Part shown: positions 12,101 to 24,100 of the stretch, piece after piece
Layout: each line of letters opens with the position of its first letter
Numbering within the stretch: position 1 is the first letter of the stretch
Source of the DNA: Parelaphostrongylus tenuis
Lineage: Eukaryota > Nematoda > Chromadorea > Rhabditida > Metastrongylidae
NCBI GenBank assembly: GCA_019055375.1
Contig: JAHQIW010000266.1
Location: 186,001 to 250,000, forward strand
Direction of reading: 5' to 3'
Length of the DNA: 64,000 nt
The notes under the pieces: generated by a model
Seen by the model: only the letters and a program-made list of their open reading frames with translations
The model's database searches: none
Told to the model about the DNA's origin: nothing
Translations under genes and position numbers: made by a program

Positions 12101-15100
12101 ACTGGATAATGCTCTACTTTAACTACTGGAGTGGATTTTTATGGATGTTGAAGTAAATCTGATTTACCCAAACATTTGCACTTTCACCTTTATGCATTTA
12201 TTTTACCTTTTTTTGCCCGTCTTTTTTGTCTTTGAAATCTCATGAAGTTACTGTTACGTTTGATGTTCAAGATGCTTCGAAACAATGTCTCATGAAGGAG
12301 CGACAATGGCGAAATGCATGGACTCGGGGCAGTGGAGTCATCCGTTACCGAAATGTTTAGGTTAAAAATATATTTTAAATTGTTAGAACTAGCAACAGAT
12401 TTTTTGTATCTCTATAATTATTTTGTTGAACTAAGGTTTTTGAAAGCTTAAACTCATTAATCAATTGAAGGTTCGTGCAAAATTCCACGTATAGAAAACG
12501 GTCACATTGTAGGAAAGATTGTGGACCAACTGATCATCTCGGGTGAGTTTAAGCGCCTCTCAAATTACAGCTATGAAGAGCAATTGAGCTGATCAAAAAT
12601 GAATAGCAGATGGTGTAGCTTTTTGATTGATATCTTTCAATGTTCTACTTGTGCATTTTCTGTTCCTAATTCAGTATTAGTCAGGTCAAAATGCTTGCAA
12701 CATATAGAGTTGCCCTGTGTTGCAAACGTGATCGCTGCATCAATTCCACTCCCCACGAACTTGGAAAGCTGGTGCATTCAATCACTTTCGACGATGCTTG
12801 TTGATGCTAATTTTTGTTTTTTTGATTTCATGACGCATGCCTCAGAGAATGACCAGCGTCCTCAGCTTCAGCATAGTTCTTGGCTTTTTACTAGAGGCTA
12901 TGAAACGTTTCTAACGCATAAAGTTATCCACTATATAATTCGATTTTTGTACGTAAATACTGACTGCCCTCAGATCCACGAAAGCACTACCAACGTAGCT
13001 TACGCATTTCTATTGCATGGCCTTCTGGGGATATCATGATTTGAGTACTGTTCTTGTGTAAGCCAACCATGGCCAGCTAGGAATTTAATTTACGTTTTAC
13101 TCACTAGAAAATTCTCCATTCCGATAGGGCGTGGCTTAGGTGTGAAAAAAATTATTCTTGACCACTTCCATTTTGCAATATCAAAGACGTGCTTGCAAAT
13201 GTTCATCAATGAAATTGCGTTATTCGAGAAACCCACACAGCCAGGTTTTCTGCTCTATAGCTTTTCAACGAAAGCTTGCAATCCTATATTAAAACGGCAT
13301 CTGTCGCGTCATTTTGTTACAATTACTCTTATAAAATGAGATTTATAAACTACCTTCTTAACCTGCACATCACATGCTGAGTGAAGACTTCGAAAATAAT
13401 CATTCACACATTGATTTATAATATATATTGGATCCTTCTGCTTCCAAGGCAGATAAAAAACCGACCCCCTTCGCTAGTGAGGAGCTTCACATAAAAGTGT
13501 TAAAAATTGTTCGAAAACTTAGATTTTCGGTTAGAGCTCCACATGGCCGGAGTTTCAAAACACCCTTTTAAAGCGGTTTGAAATCCAAAATAAAATTATG
13601 TTGCATACGACCACGTGTTTTTTTTTCTCATCTCACTTATATTTCGCTGGAGAAAACTCCTTCCTAAAAGTGCTAGCACTCATTCGGTAGCAAAATTTTG
13701 GAGGAATTCAAAAATGTGTTTGTCTTTCAAAAAAGCTCTTTGGTAGCGCTGTAGGGTAAAAAAAATGAAAGAGCTCCGGCCGCATTTGAACCTCACAAGA
13801 TAGAGCTCTTTCTTTAGACTATTAGTAATCATTCGATATCGTAAGTTACTAATGATTCGAACTTTGTTCTTATCTTTTGGAAATACTGTTTAACAGGGAG
13901 AATCAATCGAGTTTTACATTTCCGACAACCTTGTTTACCTTCTAATTCACGGGGCGGAGGAAACGGGGGAGTGGGTCGTGGTTAGGCAGTCAATCGCATT
14001 TGGAATATATCTTTTGATCGACGATTTTTTCACAGCATCGACAGAAAATTCAGACGAATACAAATGATTCTGATACTACGGAAAATATTTAAAAAATTCT
14101 ATACACTGGTACACTTTTCGTACTTCTAGCAAATTATATGCACATAGAAATGAAGAACAATAAAACATAATTATTTTTTTGGACGCCTAAAGAGCGTGTT
14201 TTAAAAACCGGCGATGTGGGCTGTAGTCTTAAATTTCAGCTTTTGAATGGTTACTAACACTCCTATGAAAAGTTCCTCTTTAGCGAATGAGGCTGGTCTC
14301 TTTAATTGTCCCCTTATAATTAGAAAGAACCTATATATTCTGGTCATAACATTTCCAAATTCTGTCAGCTTAAGAATACTTTAACATTTCAACAATCTGT
14401 TGCACTTTCTATGCCCAGATCTATAATTTTTAGGGGCTGCTGTAGAACTACTGTGCGACGATCGATACGAGGCAAATATGAGAACCCTGATGCAGTGCCA
14501 TAATGGCACGTGGAGTCATGTACCAATTTGTTCACCATGTGAGGAATTTCCATAATTTGCAAGAGGTACACTAAGCCATAGAAATTGACTAGTCTGAGTT
14601 CAAACTTTCAACACATTCAGGTAATTTTCCGTTTTCGGATGGGTACATTTGAAGAGACCTCTTCTGCTGAACAATATTTTTCCAATTTATTATCGGTACT
14701 CATTGGAGAGCTTAAATTATGAAAAATACAAAAGTGTGCTTATTTTTTGAAAACGGATTTTTTACACCGCTGTAGCGGGTAAAATAACATTCAATTCCAC
14801 ACGCGTCGCACATTATCGCGCTAATTTTTGTTACTTATTTGAAAATTTCTCCTCCTTTTTGAAAAGATATACGGTATTTTGAATTGGAATTTTGAAAAAA
14901 AAAAACTTTGTATTCTCGTTCTAAGGCTAAGGCTTTTCATTTTCATGCTCACCGCCAAATAAACGCGGTGCTAAGCCTTAGCTAAGTAGACTAGGCCTAG
15001 ACACTAAAAGCATATAAACGTGTAGGGAATCTCTATGCATAAGAGTTAGATGTTTTGCCTAGACTGTTGTCAAAGCGGAGAAAAATCCTAGAATCACTAA

Positions 15101-18100
15101 TTAAAATCGCACTCCGCTTGCAGGTCGCGTTGGACGACCACTAGTGTGCGGTGTGTATGAACCTCAGTCCTGTTTTTCCTGCCACAGTAGAGCGAAATGC
15201 TCTTCATAGAAAACAAGCTTAGTATTGGAATAGCTGAAATTTACGCTATTGGTACCTATTTCTATTTGCTAACAGTCTGAGGAAGGAGCGCCGTGCTGTG
15301 AGGAATACGCGTGTGTGAAACACAAATCTTTGCCTCAACACCGTAGAAAATACTTTTCTATGAAATAAACGCATTTTTGAGATTTTCGAAATTTGTGCTA
15401 CCTTTTGATCATAATTACTCTAGGGGAAGGGTTCTGTCCTGCGAAATAATATAAGCTCGACAATGTGTGACAAATGTCAAACAGAATTTTATTTTTAGGA
15501 ATTTCCGCGCTGTTAGAAAGCTTCTTCTGAAAAACTGATGTTTTTTTTTAATTTTCGGGATTTAGTGTTTTGATTGATTATTAGAAGTCTGGTGGGACTT
15601 TTTTACCTCTTAAAGTTGCCTGTCCAATAACGAAAAAGCACCCTCACTCAAAACCTGTTTGCTCAAAATTGTGAAAGTGCATATAGCAATGGCACAATAT
15701 GGCTGTCCACATTGATCCGAACATTTTTTTTCACCCGTTGGTGTTTCAGTGAAGGTTTTTTGAATGATGTGATACAAATGAGAACAGTTGACGAGCACCT
15801 TTCAGTGAATTGTCACGACTGGCCTCCTCGCGTCGCCAATGCTCGCGTACTTTTCTCGAAGTCGTCGCATGGAGCGATCGCCAAATATGAATGTAACAGA
15901 GGGTGCGATTACTCCAGTTCAAGAAGTTTCTCTTCTACTCATAGGATCAGATGATTCTTACAGGTATTTTCCAAATAAAGACCATCAAACAATCAAATGC
16001 CTTTATGGTCGGTGGACTCGAGAAGTTGGGCCATTGAAGTGCTTGCCAAGTATGTCCTAATCAGAATATTGATTGGAGTTCTTTGCCAGATTTTTTCGGT
16101 TGTTGGCGCTTTCTGTAGCACCAAATGTAATTTCTTTCTTTTTTCAAAACCTCGTGAAGATGTGAGCCGACATTTATCTGTTTACATGTGGCACTGGTAC
16201 TGTTTTTACGCAAGCTTTTGATATAAATTGTGCGATGGATTGAGAGATAGTTATATTTTGTCTAAGTCAACATTTTAGCATGGTGCCATCATCCGTCGCG
16301 TACGTTTGGAACACTGGCTGGCGGAAAGATTCTACTAGAGGGCCAGATGGGTGCCTATGAGTTCGCCAAGTATATCCAAAAAGTTGAAGAAGGAAGATCA
16401 ATAGTCTTTCAATGTAACAAAGGAAACTATCTCATCGGTGAGCACAAATTGCTACTTTCACTCCAAATTATTTTCCATGTGATATAACAGATGCTGAACA
16501 ACATGCAGTCAATCTATAATGTTTCCTAAACCTTAAAGTTTTGTATAATCAACTGTCGCATCTAAATTAGTTCTGATTTAGTAGTCAGCAATCAGCTTCG
16601 ACGCGGCTAGTTTCTTGACGTCAACTGTTCGGCTTACAAACTAGAAAGACGGCCTAAAATGGGTTCAAAGATGGGGCAGAAAGTGTAATGGACAAAGCTT
16701 TAGGTTTTGATGAACCCCTACAAGATGCATCTATCATTTCACTTCACTAAACATCGATAGAGGTGAATGAATGGATATCTGGCCTTACAATGGCTCGTGG
16801 TGGTCTATCGATTATGAAGTTAGTGCTACTATATTCCCAGACAATGTGGTACCGTTTCGCTGACCCCGAGGGGCGAGACGTTCCTTGAGCTTGAATAGCG
16901 GATTAACCATTGATTGCGTTATGTACGTCGCAAAACACCTTTAGCCAATGCGCAACGCGTCTTTTCATGAATATTTGGTAGAAAATGAGATATAAAAGTA
17001 TCCGTTCGTCGAAGATCATTGTTAACCAAATGAAGTATAAAATCCTCAAGAAATTTTTGACTGAACAGTCTTTGGACACAGGCGGTTTGAGGAGTTTAAA
17101 TGACTTACCAAATAGATATTATATAATCTCAAATATGCACGTATACTAAGAAAAACTTCCTTGTCACTTCACGAAGTGCACTGAAAAAATGCGTAGGCTT
17201 CCTCGCAATTTTGTCACAATTTGAAATGTTGAATGCACTAATACTGAAGTCTTCAGTTTTAGTGAGAATCATGATACCTAAATGACCAAATGATGCTTGT
17301 AAGCTTTCACAAAAAATATTTTGTTGACTGTTGACGCTTTTGAAGGAAAAAAATACTAGCCGTGTTGATCTGTTGACAAATTCTTCAAAACCTTTTCGGC
17401 ATCGCCTCTCGATTCAAACTAACTACTTATGCCTATCATGAGAAATTGGTTGATAGGATTTTATATTTTTCTAATCTCCATTGCAGGTGCTCCTAAAGCT
17501 TCATGTGTCAATGGCACATGGATGCCAAAAGTTCGACCAAAATGTGTATCACAAACACATCCAATGATTGAGGGACGAATCATGTGGGATCGAAGAAGGC
17601 GGGAAGTTGAAGGTTGTACCAGTCGCTGGATTTTTCGGAATCATAATCTTAATTTTTTTATTGGGAAATTTCCATAAGTTTGGTGGACTTTTGGAGCCAA
17701 AACTCTTGAGCCACATTTCGTCGTATAATAATGTTAAATGCTCAGATACAAGAACAGCACTTGATTGCCCTCCAGTTCTCAGCAGTTCAGAACGTGTCGT
17801 TGTTGTACATAAGGACAATGATATTACTGTAAGAACATAGTTCTCGAAACAGAAAATTATCCGAGCGTGTTCTACATATCATCGCTTAGTCGTTTTTTGA
17901 CGATCTGTTCGCTTCAGATCATTTGCAGAGAGGGTTTTTGAGTTTCCATTCGAGTTCATGGACGGTCGTTCGGTATGTGTGAATGGCACTTGGGCACCAG
18001 CACCACCGGAATGTGTACCAAGTCAATTCATTCATCCATTCATTGTTATTCTTCTTTTTTCGCTTCTAAAACTCATTTTGGAAGAATTATTTTACGTATT

Positions 18101-21100
18101 GAAAGTTTTAAAGATATCTTATTCATTACATGAATTTCGAGCACCTCAGGCGAACTGAACATTGAAAACTGTGATCATATGCTGGAGACAAACCGTTGAT
18201 GACAATGTCACTTTAGTCCGCAATTGGGGTGGCAACTCTTTCACGCTCGGATTCTTACTGTGAATAAGCCTTGCGAGATACCCATTTCTAGACGAAATTC
18301 TGTTAACTTAACACTTCTCAAAAACTTTAGGTGATATCTAGTCGACTCTTGTAAGCGTTTACTTTCGTCTATTTTACATTTAACTGCCTGTTTAGCATAG
18401 TATTCGTGGTGCACGAAATCCATGTGGTGCATTGTAGAGTGGCTCTCTTACTCTATAGTGTTCTTTACATTCGTTTCAGAATCTTGTCGAATACCCGTGC
18501 GATTGCATGTATTCTTTTTGAAAAAACGAACGTCGCAAATCCTCCAGTCAGGTGACGTCGTTGAGGACGGAACGTCAGCAACAATGATTTGTCTGCGAGG
18601 ATTTCATCTTCAAGGTGATGAGTTACTGTATAGCGAGCTTAAGTTCAACAAAGCTGACGTTATCATTGCATGAGTGTAGAGAAATAGTTTACTATACCGC
18701 ATTTTTTCCTTAGCTTCTCTAAAAATTGGCTTCGAAACAAAAAGTTGAGGCTTCTTACCTCTGAATAGAAGACGATTACCTACTCTGAGCTATAAAGCAA
18801 TGACTAACATTTTTTGACTTGAAAAAAGAGTCAAACTTCTTGTCTTTGCAGGTGTCGTTATTTCATTCAATCTCATTTTTCCATATTAACAAGTTTTCTT
18901 GAGGTAACGGTTTACTCGAATGCAATCGTGGAATAATCGCAAATCAACTCGGTCACTGCATACCACGTAAGTTATTCTTCATGACTATACAATGAGACAG
19001 ATACGAATATCTTTGATAAAAAGATTCTTGCATCTCGAAGGTCTTGATACTTTAATTCATAAATGTGGCAAAGTGTATCTTTGTATCTTTGTGTTCTTTA
19101 TGTCCACCGATATCATTCCACCGCCCAGAAAAGTTTTTTGCAACTATAACACAATGAGAATATCTGTCTGACCGACTCCAGCGTGAAATTTGTGTTTGAC
19201 AAACTATCGAGGGACTGGAAAAGATCACGTAAAAAACTTTCTGATGTGAAATATGCCGCGTAAAAGTGCGGATATTCAAGTGAACATGTTCCTTGTGATA
19301 CATTCAATCGTTTACATACCAAAATCGATGCATATTGTCATGAAGGAGCTATCTCATCGAAGCCATTCACCGCTTTCCAAAGATCAAATTCTGCCGTTCG
19401 TTTCGAATGTCTTTCAAGACCACGTCCAATATTCAACATATATGGTAGGTTTTTTTGAGCCAACTTGTTATATGTCTTTCATGGGCATTTTATGACGCCC
19501 AGTACACGTGTTTCGGCCTTGACAGCCTCATTAGTCGGGCACTACCCATCGTCTTAGCTAGTCCTCTCGGGGCCCCCACATCTCCCTATGTAGAGTTAGG
19601 CGACGACAAACGATCTACACAATTGGTGTCAAGTGAGATTTATCACTAGATTGGCAGTGTTTTACACTCGATTGGTCTTGGCACGTATTTTTGCTACCCA
19701 AATGAAAAGGCTGTCAAGGCCGAAATACGTGTATTGAGCTCTATAAACTGCCCATAAACGACCACATGACATGTTGGCTAAAAGATATTCATCAGATATA
19801 TTAAAGCCTGCCCTCTACAGCCAGACCATTACTATGTAGTGCCTTTACTTTCGACTGTTTATATAGGCCTCGCTAATGAATATTAGTAGTTTAGTAGTCC
19901 GATAATATGTTTTGACCCTTTTCTGAGGTCTGGTATGGCACTTATACAGCGCTAGACAGCTATTTCACCTCTTCACACTCATCAGTAGCATGGTGCCCTT
20001 GGGTTCAGCAGATTCTACCAACCATAGGCGCTCGACTGTGGTCACTGCAATGTCGGAGGATTTTGCCACTCGATTTATAGTGATTCAAATAATTCGGCGT
20101 CGATTCCTTTATAAGTAGGGAGTATATGCACCTGCAACCAGCAAGGAATCGGCTGAACCGAAAGGCACCGTCTAGTGGTGAGCCGGTAAGGACAAAGTAA
20201 TTGTCTAGTACTGTACAAGTGTGATACCAGATCTTATAAAAGACTTCAAACATTATTATATCATCAGATTATCAGGTCTCTATGTAGTGCTTTCGGTGTT
20301 ATTTTTGATATATTGAATTTCACATATTAGAGCTTCTAAATGAAGCAATTGTACAATTTCGGCACTTCTTGCATCGATTCGCTGTCTCGAATTCATCACT
20401 CGTTAAGGTCATTGCACTTTTCGCGTGTGAGTGCTTTTGTTAGAGAATTGTCGTCTTCTTTATGAGCGTCATTAGTGGGTCGAGTGGGTTGCTGGGTCGA
20501 GTTCATTTTTCCTGAAATCCTGAGAAGGCGGATTAGGGCGTTTCCATTAGCATCTCAGCAGACAGTCTGGTATCACTTTCCCGATCCAGGAGAGTTAAGT
20601 GAATTGGTTAACCTCGTGCGACGTTGAACCAGCACCGTAATCATTATGAATGACATCACCTCTGCTTTGTCCTCTGTTAGCATTTTCATTTCCTTCAGCA
20701 AATTTTGCTAATGTTTTGTAATGTCACTTTACAACCATTTTTTTGCTTCTAATCTTTCTTATAGATGAGTGTTTCTTGCCATCACTGAGCGTCGGTGTCA
20801 TTTCTCCAGCGGTGCGGACACTGGCCGATGGTCAGACTGCTGTACTGTTGTGCACTTCGCACAATATTACCATTACTTGTAGAAGAGGAGTCATCACACC
20901 CACCCCAAGTTGCACTGGAAACGGTACGTTTACTGAATAGCAGTCAGATCCAGTCATAGATACATCGTATACTTCCTACTCCAAAATGTAAGCTCTTTTC
21001 AATTTCAGCCGTTTAGCAAAAAAATTTTACTCGGATACAGAAGCCAGAGAGCAGTGTGGGTATCACTAGAGGCCCATCCGAAAGTATTGCAATCAGCTAC

Positions 21101-24100
21101 AGCATTTTCATTAGTTAGATTCTCAAATCAACATATCTAGATACCGAAAGGCCTATAGCTGACCCTGAGGAAAGGACAATGTTCCTTCTTTAATTTTTTT
21201 GTACGGTTTTCAATTTTTGCACTACTTATGTCTTATTGATAAAGAATTACTTCGTGAATTGGGTATCATTTTCCAAAGTGTATCGTAGTTTCCTACGATA
21301 ATATATCTACTAATTTGATCTTTCCTTTCCTGCTATACAATTTGTATCGAGTAAAGTCGACCTATTTAACTGAACGGATAATTTTCTAGCAACTACGTTT
21401 TGCGTCGCTCCAAGAGACACGACACCGGCGCTTATCTACAGCGTCGTAAATGGTCAACGTATTGAGCTTGACCGCTATCAATCAGCTTATCCAAATGGAA
21501 CTTTCTTCCAGTACAAGGTTTCAAAGTTCTTGAAAGCTTGTAATCAGCTTATCTTATCTCATATTTACATAGAGAGTATATTAAACTCATACATAGCACG
21601 TAAATTTTCATCTTGAAGGATATTTCGCTGGTAGTAAAGTTTCCAGTCACGCTCTGATGGTTTGCGGAGTTGATTTCTCTGTTGTTCCGTTTTATCCGTG
21701 CCATAGTGTGGTTACGTTAGCGATACCCCGGGCACCTTATGCTTTGGAATTGGAAGCAAGTCTTCCACTTCGTGACTGGTCCTTCCGAAGCGACGTTCAT
21801 TGACACAAATTTATTTTTGGATTTCATGTTCGATACTGAACAAAAGTGACCTAAACTAGTGAACTGTGGTGGAATTGATGTCTGAAAAACTTCACAGTCC
21901 ATGAGCTTCAAATTGCAGTGTATGGATCGCGTTGAAGAAGCCAGTGGCATTGAATGTGTGAATGGTGAATGGATCAGTAATCTTTTGCCATGTGGTGAGC
22001 ACATCAGATTTTCTCAAACTCCTTTTTCTATGTTCACTTTACAATGCAACGCATTCGTTGAACGCCAACTTCTAAACCTCTCTGACTAATATCTCGCTAT
22101 ATTCGGCCAATGGCAGTTCAAAGTAGATTTGAAACCAAAAAATTCCTTCCAAGTACAATGTTCGCATTGACTCGTTGTAGAATTTTTTTCCCAGAAATAG
22201 TTTTGAGAGAGCAGATGGTGCAGTGATTACCAAACTGTTCAGTACGAAGACAACCAATTCAACCTTGGCCTTCATTCGTCTTCACACCGACATCACCAAG
22301 CCGCCTCATTCCTTCGCACTTAAGCAAGCCAGCTTCCTCCAATTCACGTAACATATATGAAAGTATTTCTGTTTTTAGCACTACGTAGACAGAATGAAAG
22401 ATTACCTGGCGTTATTGAACGCGCAGTCGAAAGGTCGATGCGAGGAGTATCCCGTAGCTCGCAAGAGAGAGAGGATCCGAAGTTCCGACCTACGTCAACG
22501 ATCGAAAATCGGAGACACCGTTTTACACGCCAGAATATCGAAAATAAGGTGGGCCGGGACACGTGATGCGTTTCAACGACAACCGATAGACGAGAGCCAT
22601 TACCGACTGGATTCCTCGGGACATCAAGCGCTCTACAGCGAGACGACCGACCGACCGATGGTTGGATTTTTTCACGACAAGCGAAAGAAAGATATGATGC
22701 TCAGCGAATCCCTAGAATGAGGAGGATTCCTGGGCTACTCTTGCACGCGATAGAAAAATACGGAAGTGTTGCTGGTACCCGCTCGAGTCACTCGACGATG
22801 AACGGGGCGACAGGTGATACAGTTGTTATGTATTACGGTTTTTCTAAAATCCTCGGAGATTCAACCCTGGAAGCTCAACGACATACGTGGTGAAGACTAT
22901 GAGTTATTTCACTAGCACACCAGCAGTCGAAGTCACACGTAAAAAAGTTTGAGGACCTTGGTGGAATGTGTATAAGAAGGAACGAATAGAATGCAAAGAT
23001 TGTGAATTCACACAGGATTCTATATGTGATGTCGGGTCATGCAAAAACTAAAGAAAGCAGCGGAGTAATCATGTGATAAGAATGTAAGTCCAAATTATCA
23101 CTTTTTTAATCACGATCACCGTTGAATCATTGAAATTTACTCAGAGATTTGAATTAATCTACATAATTCTGCCACTCAATTCGTCTTTCAGCCTTCAATT
23201 ATGAATGAAACAAGTGGAGTTTGAATGCAACAACATATTTTCTCTGGTGACGCTTCATCGCCCTGTCTCACATGACCACTTCTCAGAGGTTTTTTAAATG
23301 AATCAGGAAATCAGGAGCGGATTGATAGGAACAATGGAATCCAACGATAAGATTTGTAAACATTGGCATCTCGTCTATAGTCTCGTCTATAGCCTACAGC
23401 TAACTTAGATAATTCTCATATGCTACTTTGGAATATTCAATAGTTCGTTGACTACGTTTAGCAGATACCTGAAAATACCAGTAATTTTTTTTGAATGGAT
23501 CAGGATTATGGTGGCTTATCTCCATTAGATTCAGAATTGCAGTGAATTTTAGTCCTTCAACAATAGAAAAAATTATGTAAACTGTTCGCCCATAAATATC
23601 TCTTCTACACGACCAGCGATCACATCTACTCTGCGAATGAGAGCACATTTGTATTCAGTTCGTTTCCACCCATACACAGCAACGAAAACTTGCAAATTTT
23701 CGCTTATAGATTTGGCTCTTGCTCAAGAATTGTTGCCTTCTCTACGAAAATATTTCGATCCTGGTCCAGTTGATTCTCGTTGGAGGCCCGAAAAGCCGAG
23801 CTAAGACGCTGACTGCAAGGAACAAGCTGTTTTCAAACGACGTCCGTTTAACTTTACACAGTTGACAACATTGATGACTTTGTGGGACCGATTCGTAGGT
23901 GACTGTGATAGTTTTCACAAGCACCCTATGCTGCCGCCTAGTTCGCACATGGCTAGTTTATTTTTTATCACTGGAATAAAACTAACCGGGAATGAATTCT
24001 ACTATGCCTTTTACTACCTTTTACTAAGAGTGTTATATTGAGACCACGCTCATTATTTGATCCAACATGTCATGTGGTCTGTTAAATAGGTTGACTTATA

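Noticed and set aside
12599..13039. 146-codon ORF in intron 10 as a nested gene
   Set aside because: No domain, no splice or promoter context, and composition like the surrounding intron; kept only as a note.
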